Positions 33,914 to 42,274 of a DNA stretch of 64,000 nucleotides are shown here, in pieces; position 1 is the stretch's first letter, and each line of letters opens with the position of its first letter. Origin of the DNA: Gp6-AA40 sp035496255 (lineage in GTDB: Bacteria > Acidobacteriota > Vicinamibacteria > Vicinamibacterales > UBA2999). The position numbers were made by a program, and so were the translations under genes. Location of the stretch: assembly GCA_035496255.1 (NCBI GenBank), contig DATJEU010000060.1, forward strand, positions 1-64,000, given 5' to 3'. Under the pieces are notes generated by a model that saw nothing but the letters and a program-made list of their open reading frames with translations, ran no database searches and was not told the DNA's origin.

Positions 33914-33977
33914 CGAGTTTACGGATTGACGAATTGATCGGCCTTGCGCGCCGCGTCTCCAAATCCGTCCATTCGTC
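33912..33977. repeat. Imperfect inverted repeat between trpC and trpF
   Basis: GACGA (33912-33916) and ACGGATT (33921-33927) pair with AATCCGT (33962-33968) and TCGTC (33973-33977). The word AATTCGTCAATC (reverse complement, 33924-33935) is shared with the repeat downstream of upp at 1420-1431. It could act as an mRNA-stabilising or processing hairpin inside the operon, but no function is shown. Confidence 0.6.
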
Positions 33978-33998
33978 GATTCGTCGGTCTTTAACCTC

Positions 33999-34622
33999 AT
34001 GGTCCTGAAGATTTGCGGGATGACGCGGCTGACCGACGCGCTGCACGCGACACGGGAGGGCGCAACGGCCATCGGGTTCGTGTTCTGGCCGCGCAGTCCG
34101 CGCTACATCACGCCGGAACGGGCGGCGGAGATCACCGCGGCGCTGCCCTCCGCGGTGACGAAGGTCGGCGTATTCGTGAATGAACCGATCGACAGCATCC
34201 GTGCCATCGTCGCGGCGGCACACCTCGACGTCGTTCAGCTGCACGGCGACGAGCCGCCGGCGTACTCGGACGCGATCAGCCATCCGATCTTCCGGTCGAT
34301 GACGTTGATTGACGCGGAGGATGTCATGGCAGCGTGGCCGGCAGGAACGCCGCTGCTGCTCGATGCCGCGGACCGCGAGCGCCGTGGGGGGACGGGGATC
34401 ACGGTGGACTGGTCGCCGGTCGCGAACCTGGCGCGGCGGCGTCGCGTGATCCTTGCCGGCGGCCTGACGCCGGAGAACGTCGGTGACGCCATCGCCATGG
34501 TGAATCCGTACGGCGTCGACGTGTCGTCCGGCGTCGAGGACGCGCCGGGAGCAAAGAATTTCGCGAAGGTGACGCGCTTTCTCGCGAACGCGCGCGACGC
34601 CTTTGAACGTAGGGCCAAATGA
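33999..34622 (+). CDS. trpF: Phosphoribosylanthranilate isomerase
   Basis: 207 residues. Isomerises phosphoribosylanthranilate to CdRP. The catalytic Cys is in LKICGMTRLTDAL (about residue 6) and the catalytic Asp in LLDAADRERRGGTG (about 126). AIGFVFWPRSPRYI, QLHGDEPP, LAGGLTPENV and VDVSSGVEDAPGAKN all match the family. It overlaps trpB by four bases. Confidence 0.96.
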   Translation: MVLKICGMTRLTDALHATREGATAIGFVFWPRSPRYITPERAAEITAALPSAVTKVGVFVNEPIDSIRAIVAAAHLDVVQLHGDEPPAYSDAISHPIFRSMTLIDAEDVMAAWPAGTPLLLDAADRERRGGTGITVDWSPVANLARRRRVILAGGLTPENVGDAIAMVNPYGVDVSSGVEDAPGAKNFAKVTRFLANARDAFERRAK

Positions 34623-35896
34623 CCACTGCAACAAGCACTGACGCGAAGCCGATCTTCGGCCGGCGCGATCCGGACGCGCGCGGCTACTTCGGCGACTATG
34701 GCGGACGCTTCGTTCCTGAAACGCTGGTCGCCCCCATCGAGGAGCTCACTGCCGGCTACCTGGCCGCGCGGCAGGACCCTGCCTTTCAGGCGGAACTCGA
34801 CGAGTTGCTCCGGAACTATGTCGGGCGGCCCACTCCTCTCTATGAGACCCGGAGACTGGTATCAGGCGCACTGTCACAGTCGGACGATAAAGGTCCGACT
34901 CCGCCTGTGACAGATCGGCAGCGAGGTCTCCGGATCTTCCTTAAGCGGGAGGACCTGACGCACACCGGCGCCCACAAGATCAACAACGCGCTCGGACAGG
35001 CGCTGCTCGCGCGCCGCATGGGCAAACAGCGCATCGTCGCGGAGACCGGCGCGGGACAGCATGGGGTGGCCACGGCGACCGCGTGCGCCTTGCTCGGCCT
35101 CGAATGCCGGGTCTACATGGGCACCGAGGACATGCGGCGCCAGGCGTTGAACGTGGTGCGGATGCAGTTGCTCGGGGCCACCGTCCATGGCGTGGATGCC
35201 GGCAGCAGGACGCTCAAGGACGCGATCAATGAGGCGATGCGCGACTGGGTCGCCAACGTCAACGACACGTACTACCTGCTGGGTTCAGCGCTCGGGCCGC
35301 ATCCGTATCCACTGATGGTCCGCGAATTCCAGGCGGTCATCGGCCGTGAGGCGCGGCAGCAGATCCTCGAACAGGCCGGACGCCTTCCCGACGTCGTCGT
35401 CGCGTGCGTCGGCGGCGGGAGCAATGCGATCGGCATCTTCGACGGGTTCATCGAGGACAAGGACGTGCGCCTGATCGGCGTCGAGGCGGGCGGAGAAAAG
35501 ATCGCGCCGGGTCGTCACGCCGCGCGGTTTGCCGGCGGCAGCGTCGGCGTCCTGCAGGGAACACGCACGCACATCCTGCAGGACGCCGACGGGAACATCG
35601 AGCTCACGCACTCGATCTCCGCGGGCCTCGACTACGCCGCGGTTGGTCCCGAGCACGCGTGGCTTCGCGACATCGGTCGCACCGAATACGCGTATCAGAC
35701 GGACGCCGAAGCGCTCGCGGGATTCAAGGCACTGTCTCGGCTCGAGGGGATCATTCCGGCACTCGAATCGTCGCACGCCGTGTCGTATGCGATGCAACTG
35801 GCGAAGGAGCTGAAGGACGGCAGCGTCATGCTCGTGAACCTCTCGGGCCGCGGCGACAAGGATGTCCAGAGCGTGATCGAGGCGCTCGCGAAGTGA
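34619..35896 (+). CDS. trpB: Tryptophan synthase beta chain with in-frame palindromic insertion
   Basis: 425 residues, against about 397 in enterobacteria. Condenses indole with serine using PLP. The PLP Lys is in HTGAHKINN at residue 120 (87 in Salmonella), with ETGAGQHGVA, the PLP-phosphate loop GGGSNAIG and the Na/serine site intact. Of the 33 extra residues, about 15 are an N-terminal tail. About 18 lie between TRRL and GLRIFLKRED, and 15 of those (LSQSDDKGPTPPVTD, residues 85-99) are encoded by a nested palindrome. The insertion sits between core elements, so the enzyme is probably active. It overlaps trpF by four bases. Confidence 0.96.
   Translation: MTTATSTDAKPIFGRRDPDARGYFGDYGGRFVPETLVAPIEELTAGYLAARQDPAFQAELDELLRNYVGRPTPLYETRRLVSGALSQSDDKGPTPPVTDRQRGLRIFLKREDLTHTGAHKINNALGQALLARRMGKQRIVAETGAGQHGVATATACALLGLECRVYMGTEDMRRQALNVVRMQLLGATVHGVDAGSRTLKDAINEAMRDWVANVNDTYYLLGSALGPHPYPLMVREFQAVIGREARQQILEQAGRLPDVVVACVGGGSNAIGIFDGFIEDKDVRLIGVEAGGEKIAPGRHAARFAGGSVGVLQGTRTHILQDADGNIELTHSISAGLDYAAVGPEHAWLRDIGRTEYAYQTDAEALAGFKALSRLEGIIPALESSHAVSYAMQLAKELKDGSVMLVNLSGRGDKDVQSVIEALAK
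34871..34913. repeat. Nested palindrome inserted in-frame in trpB
   Basis: Outer arms CTGTCACAG (34871-34879)/CTGTGACAG (34905-34913); inner arms AGTCGGAC (34878-34885)/GTCCGACT (34893-34900); loop GATAAAG. Both arm pairs are perfect. The ATAAAG loop matches hairpin two of the element at 7431-7502. It encodes residues 85-99 of TrpB. Confidence 0.85.
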
Positions 35897-35956
35897 GCAG
35901 GTCGAAGTGCGACGTGACGGGTGGAGCTGGACGTGGGGAGTGAAGCGAGAAGTGAC
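35897..35956. repeat. Low-complexity GAAGTG/GACGTG spacer between trpB and trpA
   Basis: The spacer is a run of near-repeats of six-base words: GAAGTG, GACGTG, GGAGTG, GAAGTG, GACGTG and GAAGTC. It contains several in-frame GTG codons before the trpA start, which makes start choice ambiguous. No function assigned. Confidence 0.5.
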
Positions 35957-36745
35957 GTGCGAAGTCGGTTGAGCGATGCGTTCGCGCGCAGTCGCCAGGA
36001 GCAGCGGCCGGGCCTGGTCACCTACATCACCGCGGGGGATCCCGATCTGGCGCGGACCGCCGGTATCCTGCGCGCGCTCGATCGGGCCGGTGCCGACGTC
36101 ATCGAAGTGGGCGTCCCGTTTTCCGACCCGCTGGCCGATGGTCCGGTCATTCAGCGGGCCACCGAGCGGGCGCTCACGGCCGGGACGACGCTGAAAGGCG
36201 TGCTCGATCTGGTTCGGACGGTTCGTCCGGAGCTGAAGCCCGGCGTCGTGATTTTCAGCTACGCCAACCCGATTCTCCGGCTGGGGGCCGAACGCTTTGC
36301 CGATCTGGCGCAGCAGGCGGGCGTGGATGGCGTGCTCGTCCTCGACCTGCCGATCGAAGAAGCCGACGGCTTCCGCAACCTGCTCGCGTCGCGGGGGATT
36401 GATACAATTCTCCTGCTCAGCCCGACGACCACCGACGCACGGTTACGAAAGGCCGCGGCACTCGGCTCGGGCTTTCTGTATGCGATCTCGCGTCTCGGCG
36501 TGACGGGCGTCCGCGACCAGCTCGCCGAAGGTGCGGAGGAGATGGTGGCGCGGATCCGTGCGGTCAGCGACCTGCCGGTCGCTCTCGGCTTCGGGATCTC
36601 GAAACCAGAACATGTGCGCGCGGTCGGCCGGTGGGCCGACGCCGCCGTCGTCGGCAGCGCGCTCGTCAACGTGATTGCCGAGGCGGGAGCGCGCGGCGAC
36701 CTGGACACCAGGGTAGAGGAGTATGTGCGTTGGCTGAAGTCCTGA
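35957..36745 (+). CDS. trpA: Tryptophan synthase alpha chain
   Basis: 262 residues from GTG 35957, preceded by GAGAAG about seven bases upstream; the frame is open from 35921, but those codons are spacer repeat. Cleaves indole-3-glycerol phosphate to indole for TrpB. The catalytic Glu is in IEVGVPFSDPLADGP (about residue 45) and the Asp in VLVLDLPIEEA. The flexible loop ISRLGVTGVR and GFGISKPEHV match the family. It overlaps the chorismate mutase start by 16 bases. Confidence 0.95.
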   Translation: MRSRLSDAFARSRQEQRPGLVTYITAGDPDLARTAGILRALDRAGADVIEVGVPFSDPLADGPVIQRATERALTAGTTLKGVLDLVRTVRPELKPGVVIFSYANPILRLGAERFADLAQQAGVDGVLVLDLPIEEADGFRNLLASRGIDTILLLSPTTTDARLRKAAALGSGFLYAISRLGVTGVRDQLAEGAEEMVARIRAVSDLPVALGFGISKPEHVRAVGRWADAAVVGSALVNVIAEAGARGDLDTRVEEYVRWLKS

Positions 36746-37044
36746 GCATCGAGGAACTGCGGAACCGGATCGACGTCATCGACGATCAGCTGGTGCGCCT
36801 CCTCAACGTTCGCGTCGCCTGCGCGGTGGAAGTGGGCCGCATGAAGCACGAGGCCGGCCTTCCGATCTATCAGCCGGAACGCGAGTCCCTGGTGTTGGCC
36901 AAAGTCAAACAGGCGGCGACCGAGCTGTCGGGGCCGCTGACGGCGGAAGCCGTCGTACGGATCTTCGAACGCATCATCGACGAGGCGCGCCGCGCCGAGC
37001 GTGTGGCGAGCGACCGCCGCGAGAATCTGGAAGCAGGAGAGTAG
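36730..37044 (+). CDS. aroQ: Chorismate mutase, AroQ class
   Basis: 104 residues from TTG 36730, a start supported by the ribosome-binding site AGAGGAG (36715-36721) eight bases upstream. Converts chorismate to prephenate, the first step to Phe and Tyr. The all-helical AroQ domain shows LRNRIDVIDDQLVRLLNVR (active-site Arg), VGRMKHEAGLPIYQPERE with the second Arg/Lys, and a C-terminal VRIFERIIDEARRAE helix. No prephenate dehydratase domain is attached, so PheA activity must be encoded elsewhere. It overlaps trpA by 16 bases. Confidence 0.92.
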   Translation: MAEVLSIEELRNRIDVIDDQLVRLLNVRVACAVEVGRMKHEAGLPIYQPERESLVLAKVKQAATELSGPLTAEAVVRIFERIIDEARRAERVASDRRENLEAGE

Positions 37045-37048
37045 TGTC

Positions 37049-38095
37049 ATGGTCGTCGTAATGAAGGAACGCGCCACCGAGGCACAGATCGACGCGGTGA
37101 TTGCCCGCCTGATCGAGCTCGGGATGGATGTGCACCGCTCGTCGGGTGCCACCCGCACCGTGCTGGGCGTCGTCGGCGCGCACAAGGTGGATAAGGACCT
37201 GATCGAGCTGCTCGATGGCGTCCATGAAGTGCTGCGCATCAGCGAGCCGTACAAGCGGGCGAGCCGCACCTTCAAGCCGGAGGACACGATCATCACGATG
37301 GACGATGTCCGGATCGGCGGCGACGAGGTGATCGTCATGGCCGGTCCGTGCTCGGCCGAGACCGAGGAACAGGTGATGGCCTCGGCGGCGGCGGTCAAGC
37401 GCGCCGGCGCCAAGGTGCTCCGTGGCGGCGCCTTCAAGCCGCGCAGCTCGCCGTATGCATTCCAGGGCCATGGCGAAAAGGGCCTGAAGATGCTGCGTAC
37501 CGCCGCAGATGCGCACAACCTGAAGCTGATCTCCGAAGTGATGGACGTCAGCCAGATCGAGCTGATCGACCGCTATTGCGACGTCTTCCAGGTCGGCGCG
37601 CGCAACATGCAGAACTACACGCTGCTGCGCGAGCTCGGTCATGCGCACAAGCCGGTGATGTTGAAGCGCGGGCTGTCGGCCACGATCGAAGAGTGGCTGC
37701 TGTCGGCCGAGTACATCCTGTCCGGCGGCAACAACGACGTGATGTTGTGCGAGCGTGGCATCCGTACGTTCGAAACCGCCACGCGCAACACGTTCGACAT
37801 CTCGGCGATCCCGGTGATCAAGAAGTTGAGCCATCTGCCGATCATCGCGGACCCGAGTCACGGCGCCGGCCGGCGGGACATGGTCGCCCAGCTCGCACGT
37901 GCCGCGGTCGCCGCGGGAGCGGACGGCCTCATCATCGAGGTGCACAACGATCCCGACCACGCGCTCAGCGACGGCGCACAGTCGATGTTCCCGTCGCAGT
38001 TCGATCGACTGATGGCGGAACTCCGGATCATTGCACCGGCCATCGGCCGCAGCATCTGCCTCGAGCCGGTGGCGCGCCGGGGATGGGCTCGGTAG
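37049..38095 (+). CDS. aroF: 3-deoxy-7-phosphoheptulonate (DAHP) synthase, type I-beta with regulatory domain
   Basis: 348 residues from ATG 37049, preceded by AGGAGAG (37034-37040). Catalyses the first committed step of the shikimate pathway. An N-terminal ferredoxin-like domain of about 70 residues (MVVVMKERATEAQIDAV ...) is followed by the barrel with MAGPCSAETEEQV, RGGAFKPRSSPYAFQG and IADPSHGAGRRD. This domain order is that of Thermotoga-type enzymes, where the N-domain mediates Phe/Tyr inhibition. Its place in this operon puts pathway entry under the Trp attenuator. Confidence 0.95.
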   Translation: MVVVMKERATEAQIDAVIARLIELGMDVHRSSGATRTVLGVVGAHKVDKDLIELLDGVHEVLRISEPYKRASRTFKPEDTIITMDDVRIGGDEVIVMAGPCSAETEEQVMASAAAVKRAGAKVLRGGAFKPRSSPYAFQGHGEKGLKMLRTAADAHNLKLISEVMDVSQIELIDRYCDVFQVGARNMQNYTLLRELGHAHKPVMLKRGLSATIEEWLLSAEYILSGGNNDVMLCERGIRTFETATRNTFDISAIPVIKKLSHLPIIADPSHGAGRRDMVAQLARAAVAAGADGLIIEVHNDPDHALSDGAQSMFPSQFDRLMAELRIIAPAIGRSICLEPVARRGWAR

Positions 38096-38101
38096 GAACT
38101 T

Positions 38102-38189
38102 CCAACTCCCAAGTCCCACACTGCCAACTCCCAACTCCTGCGACACCGAGACGGTGTGTGGAGTTCGGAGTTGCGTAGTTGGGGGTTGA
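38102..38189. repeat. Imperfect inverted repeat between aroF and tyrA
   Basis: The left arm is a run of CCAACTCCC-like words (38102-38139), and the right arm contains GGAGTTCGGAGTTG and GTTGGGGG (38160-38189). The centre is a perfect small hairpin, ACACCG (38143-38148)/CGGTGT (38152-38157). It fills most of the 96-base gap inside the operon. Confidence 0.6.
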
Positions 38190-38191
38190 CC

Positions 38192-39061
38192 ATGCCCTCT
38201 TCAGACGAACCTTTCTTTCAGACGATCGCCATCGCCGGCCTCGGCCTGATCGGCGGATCGATCGCGCTGGCCGTTCGCGAGCGGTGGCCGTCGATTCGGA
38301 TCATCGGCGTCGATCACCCGTCCGTGCTCGCGCACGCGACGGGAAGCGGCGCGATCGATCGATCCGTCGCGTCCGTTCGAGACCTCGATGAACCAGATCT
38401 GATCATTCTGGCGGCGCCGGTCCATCAGAACATCCAGCTCCTCAACGACCTTGCTTCGATTCGGGCCGGCCTCGGCCGCGCGATTGTCACCGACGTCGGC
38501 GGCACGAAGCGCGACATCGTCGAGGCGGCACGGAACCTGAGGCCCTCCTTTGCGTTTGTCGGCGGTCATCCGATTGGCGGCGCCGAACGCGGCGGATTCG
38601 GCTTCGCTCGTCCGGATCTCTTTGCCGGGCGTCCGTGGATCTTCACGCCGGATCCGACGACGCCGCCGCAGGCCGTGGCGACGCTGGAGCGCTTTGCCGG
38701 TGGCATCGGCGCGCGGACCACACGGCTCGACGCGCCAGAGCACGATCGGCTGATGGCGTACCTCAGTCACCTGCCACAGTTGGCGGCCAGCGCCGTGATG
38801 GAAGTGGTCGGCCGCGAGGCCGGAACGGGATTTCGACTCGCGGGGCGCGGTCTCGTCGACACCACGAGACTGGCATCCAGTCCCGCCTCGGTGTGGAAAG
38901 ACATCTGCGCGAGCAATGCCGACACGATCGGGCAGGCGCTCGACCTGCTGATCGATCGACTGACCGCCCTCCGTGCCGATCTCACCCGCGGTGAGAAGAT
39001 CGAAGCGATCTTCGACGACGCGGCCCATTGGCGGGCCGAGTTGATGAAGGGCCGCGACTAG
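38192..39061 (+). CDS. tyrA: Prephenate dehydrogenase
   Basis: 289 residues from ATG 38192. Oxidises prephenate to 4-hydroxyphenylpyruvate for tyrosine. The NAD loop is IAGLGLIGGSIALAVRE (about residues 14-30), followed by the catalytic His in GGHPIGGAERGGF and the helical C-terminal dimerisation domain with YLSHLPQLAASAVM. No ACT domain is present, so any feedback must act otherwise. It closes the run of aromatic genes; the SDR that follows after 47 bases is probably unrelated. Confidence 0.93.
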   Translation: MPSSDEPFFQTIAIAGLGLIGGSIALAVRERWPSIRIIGVDHPSVLAHATGSGAIDRSVASVRDLDEPDLIILAAPVHQNIQLLNDLASIRAGLGRAIVTDVGGTKRDIVEAARNLRPSFAFVGGHPIGGAERGGFGFARPDLFAGRPWIFTPDPTTPPQAVATLERFAGGIGARTTRLDAPEHDRLMAYLSHLPQLAASAVMEVVGREAGTGFRLAGRGLVDTTRLASSPASVWKDICASNADTIGQALDLLIDRLTALRADLTRGEKIEAIFDDAAHWRAELMKGRD

Positions 39062-39108
39062 CATCAGGCCGTCTCGCGATACGGCGATACCGCCCCTGGG
39101 GTGTGCTC

Positions 39109-39882
39109 ATGAATCAAGCAGCACTTGTCACCGGCGCGTCGAGCGGAATCGGGCGAGCCCTGGCGCGCGAGTTCGCCGCGCACGGGTTCGACGTGGTGCT
39201 GGTGGCGCGCCGTGAGGAGGCGCTTCGCGACGTCTCGCGGGAGATCAAGGGCCGGGTGCACCTGGTCGCGATGGATCTCGCAGGTCAGGGTGCTGGCACT
39301 GCGCTCGCCGACGAGGTCCAGCGGCGGGGTATCCAGGTTGACGTCGCCGTCAACAACGCCGGGTTCGGGCTCCAGGGCGAATTCTCGGCGCTGCCGCTCG
39401 ATCGCCAGCTCGAGATGATCCAGTTGAATGTGACCACGCTGACCGAGCTCACGCGGCGGCTGCTGCCAGGCATGCTCGAGCGCCGGTCAGGAGGGATCCT
39501 GAACGTCGCGTCGACCGCGGCATTTCAGCCCGGCCCGTTGATGGCGGTCTACTACGCGACCAAGGCGTACGTGCTGTCGTTCACCGAGGCGATCACCGAG
39601 GAACTGGCGGGACGCGGCGTGAAGATCAGTTGCCTCTGCCCGGGTCCGACGCACAGTGAGTTCGCTGCGCGTGCCGACATGCAGGGCACACCGCTGTTCC
39701 GCGGCCGCGTGATGGACGCAGAAACGGTCGCGCGCGCCGGTTACGAAGGATGGATGGCGGGTGAGGCGGTGATTGTGCCGGGCGCGGCGAATCGCCGCGG
39801 GACATGGCTGGTGCGGCTCGCCCCCCGCGCCATGGTTCGCCGCATCGTCAAGGGCCTCAATACCGCGAAGGCTGTTCTGTAG
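39109..39882 (+). CDS. Short-chain dehydrogenase/reductase (DltE/YqjQ-like)
   Basis: 257 residues from ATG 39109. A classical SDR: cofactor loop TGASSGIG (about residues 9-16), NNAG at about 84-87, catalytic Ser in NVASTAAF, and Tyr/Lys in YYATKAY (about residues 149-155). The PGPTHSEF segment after the active site fits the group of SDRs acting on lipid or ketone substrates. Substrate and cofactor are not determinable here. It is followed by the DUF952 gene after two bases. Confidence 0.88.
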   Translation: MNQAALVTGASSGIGRALAREFAAHGFDVVLVARREEALRDVSREIKGRVHLVAMDLAGQGAGTALADEVQRRGIQVDVAVNNAGFGLQGEFSALPLDRQLEMIQLNVTTLTELTRRLLPGMLERRSGGILNVASTAAFQPGPLMAVYYATKAYVLSFTEAITEELAGRGVKISCLCPGPTHSEFAARADMQGTPLFRGRVMDAETVARAGYEGWMAGEAVIVPGAANRRGTWLVRLAPRAMVRRIVKGLNTAKAVL

Positions 39883-39884
39883 AC

Positions 39885-40190
39885 ATGGCTGCCGACGCCA
39901 TTTTCCACATCACCAGCCGGGCGGAGTGGGAGGCGGCGATACCGACGGGCGAGTATCGGCCGGCCGCCTTCGCGCGCGAAGGGTTCATTCACTGCTCGTA
40001 CGATCAGCAGGTCGACGCCACGCGACGTCGCCATTTCAACGGACGGAGCGGATTGGTCCTGCTGGAGATCAACCGCGCGGTCGTTCAGTCTCCGATCGTC
40101 GACGAGAATCTGAGCGGGGGAGTCGAACTGTTTCCGCACATTTACGGTTCGCTGCCGGTTAGCGCGGTGGTTGCCGTGCGCGATCTCTGA
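39885..40190 (+). CDS. DUF952 family protein
   Basis: 101 residues from ATG 39885. FHITSRAEWEAA at the start, GFIHCSYDQQV in the middle and FPHIYGSLPVSAVV near the end are the conserved features of DUF952, a small domain related in fold to ADP-ribosyltransferase-like proteins. Its role is unknown. It overlaps the convergent acyl-CoA synthetase gene by 32 bases. Confidence 0.85.
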   Translation: MAADAIFHITSRAEWEAAIPTGEYRPAAFAREGFIHCSYDQQVDATRRRHFNGRSGLVLLEINRAVVQSPIVDENLSGGVELFPHIYGSLPVSAVVAVRDL

Positions 40191-42129
40191 TCGCATCGAC
40201 CGCTTGCGGGTTCTCGAGGGCGGACAAATCTCCGGGAGGATCGCCAAGGTAGGCAGACCGAATCACCCGGCGCATCACTTTCGCATTTCGCGTCTTGGGA
40301 AGGTCCGTCACGAATTCGATCGCAGCAGGACGCAGCGGCTTGCCGAGGCGTTCGGCCACGAGTGCCTTGAGGGCGCCGGCAAGTTCCGACGATGCTGTCT
40401 GTCCCGGACGCAGCACGCAGAAGCAGACGAGTGCCTGGCCTTTGGCCGGATCGGGAACACCGATCGCGGCAGACTCGAGGATTGCCGGATGCTCGACGAG
40501 CACGGACTCGACCTCCGCCGGACCGAGCCGCTTGCCGGCGATTTTGATCGTGTCGTCGGAGCGTCCGAGGATGTACCAGAGGCCGTCGGAGTCGATCGCC
40601 GCCCAGTCGCCGTGTACCCAGACATCGGGGAACCGCGACCAGTAGGTCTGCTCGTAGCGTTCGGGATCCCGCCAGAACCCGCGCGTCATGCCGATCCATG
40701 GTGCGCGCACGACCAGTTCGCCGACCTGATTCCGGACGCCGCGGCCCTGATCGTCAACGACGTCGGCGGCGATTCCTGGAGGCGGACCCGCAAAGGCGGC
40801 CGGTTTCAATGGCGTGAGCACGTTGGCCGCGACGAGGCCGCCCGACACCTCGGTGCCTCCAGAGTAGTTGATGATCGGCAGCCGTTCGTGGCCGACGACG
40901 TCGAAGAGCCAGCGCCAGGATTCGGGGTTCCAGGGCTCGCCCGTCGATCCGAGGATTCGCAGCGAGGACAGATCGTGACGGCGTACTGGTTCCTCGCCAT
41001 GTTTCATCAGCGATCGAATCAGCGTCGGCGATACACCGAGGGTGTTCACACGATGCCGTTCGACCATCGACCAGAGACGATCCGGGCCAGGGAAGTCGAG
41101 CGCACCGTCATAGATCACGAACGTGCCGCCAAGCAGGAGCATCCCGAACAACTCCCACGGTCCCATCATCCAGCCGATATCGCTGATCCAGTACATCGTC
41201 TCGCCCGCGTGCACGTCGAAGCAGTGGGCAAGATCCTGGGCCGCCTTGATCGGGAATCCGCAGTGAGTGTGTACAGCGCCTTTCGGTCGTCCCGTCGTCC
41301 CGGAGGTGTAGATGATCATGAGCGGATCATCGGCGTCCGTCCGCAGCGTGTCGCAGCGATCGGACTGCCGCGGCACGACATCGCTCCAGCGTTGATCGCG
41401 CCCTGAGGTCAGCGGCACTGCGGTGCCGAGCCTCGAGACGACGAGGACCTGGCGAACGGAAGTCACGGCGGCGATCGCTTCGTCGGCAACCGCTTTCATC
41501 GCTACCGGCTGACCACGGCGCCAGAACCCGTCAGCGACGATCACCAGGCTGACGTCCGCATCACGCAGGCGCGTGGCGACGGCGTCAGCGCCGTAGCCGG
41601 AGAAGAGAGGGAGGACCAGCCCGCCGATCTTGATGATGGCGAAGAACGCCGCGATGAGCTCCGGACACATCGGCATGAACAGGGCGACCCGGTCGCCTTT
41701 CGTGATGGCGAGCTCACGCAGCGCGTTGGCGCATCGGTTCACCTCTTCGCGAAGCTCGCGATAGGTGACCGTGCGAACCGCTCCTTCCTCGCCTTCCCAG
41801 TGGAAGGCGGGCTGAGCATCCACGTGTGTGCCTGCCCATTTGTCGAGGCAGTTGTGAACGATATTGAGCTGGCCGCCAACGCACCAGCGCGTCCACGGTA
41901 TGCCGGGGGAGGTGTCAACGATCCGGGAGGGCTGCCGGTAGAACTCGATGCCGAGGTCATCGAGGACCGCCGACCAGAACCACTCGAGGTCGGTGGTGGA
42001 GCGGCGCAACAGTTCCGGATAGTCGCGCAGGCCGTGGCGCTGGATGAACTGGGTGAGGCGGCTGTGATCGACATACTCGGGCGTCGGCCGCCATACGATG
42101 GGGCCGCCAAAGTCGAACTCGCCAGCCAT
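40159..42129 (-). CDS. AMP-dependent acyl-CoA synthetase (acetyl/propionyl-CoA synthetase-like)
   Basis: 656 residues, the length of the acetyl-CoA synthetase family. Activates a short carboxylate via an acyl-adenylate. The P-loop-like motif is YTSGTTGRPKGAVHT (about residues 271-285), followed by NYSGGTEVSGG, VHGDWAAIDSDGLWYILGR by position, and the catalytic Lys near the end in TRNAKVMRR. The N-terminal ~100 residues match the Acs N-domain (ACAS_N). The acyl group cannot be named; acetate, acetoacetate and related acids are options. No acyltransferase or beta-oxidation genes flank it. Confidence 0.87.
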   Translation of the reverse strand: MAGEFDFGGPIVWRPTPEYVDHSRLTQFIQRHGLRDYPELLRRSTTDLEWFWSAVLDDLGIEFYRQPSRIVDTSPGIPWTRWCVGGQLNIVHNCLDKWAGTHVDAQPAFHWEGEEGAVRTVTYRELREEVNRCANALRELAITKGDRVALFMPMCPELIAAFFAIIKIGGLVLPLFSGYGADAVATRLRDADVSLVIVADGFWRRGQPVAMKAVADEAIAAVTSVRQVLVVSRLGTAVPLTSGRDQRWSDVVPRQSDRCDTLRTDADDPLMIIYTSGTTGRPKGAVHTHCGFPIKAAQDLAHCFDVHAGETMYWISDIGWMMGPWELFGMLLLGGTFVIYDGALDFPGPDRLWSMVERHRVNTLGVSPTLIRSLMKHGEEPVRRHDLSSLRILGSTGEPWNPESWRWLFDVVGHERLPIINYSGGTEVSGGLVAANVLTPLKPAAFAGPPPGIAADVVDDQGRGVRNQVGELVVRAPWIGMTRGFWRDPERYEQTYWSRFPDVWVHGDWAAIDSDGLWYILGRSDDTIKIAGKRLGPAEVESVLVEHPAILESAAIGVPDPAKGQALVCFCVLRPGQTASSELAGALKALVAERLGKPLRPAAIEFVTDLPKTRNAKVMRRVIRSAYLGDPPGDLSALENPQAVDAIRDRARQPPR

Positions 42130-42213
42130 CTGGCGATTCTACCGGCTCGCCGGAACTCGCAGACGAACAGCGTGTCGCGCTGAAGCCGGAAGGATTGGTG
42201 GAAGGGGGCCTCT

Positions 42214-42239
42214 CCGCCGGAGCCGCGCGGCGAAGGCGG
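42214..42239. repeat. GGAG/CGAA internal-loop palindrome
   Basis: CCGCC (42214-42218), GGAG, CCGC, GCGG, CGAA, GGCGG (42235-42239): a perfect symmetric element with a purine internal loop. It lies 35 bases upstream of the next plus-strand ATG, so it would be in that 5' leader. The same internal loop occurs at 12820-12875. Confidence 0.7.
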
Positions 42240-42274
42240 GAACCTCTGGACACGCGCCTCCGTCCCAAGCCGGC

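Noticed and set aside
42098..42274. N-terminal extension of the polymer-forming protein
   Set aside because: The added residues come from the repeat region and lack a signal peptide; ATG 42275 gives a clean signal sequence.
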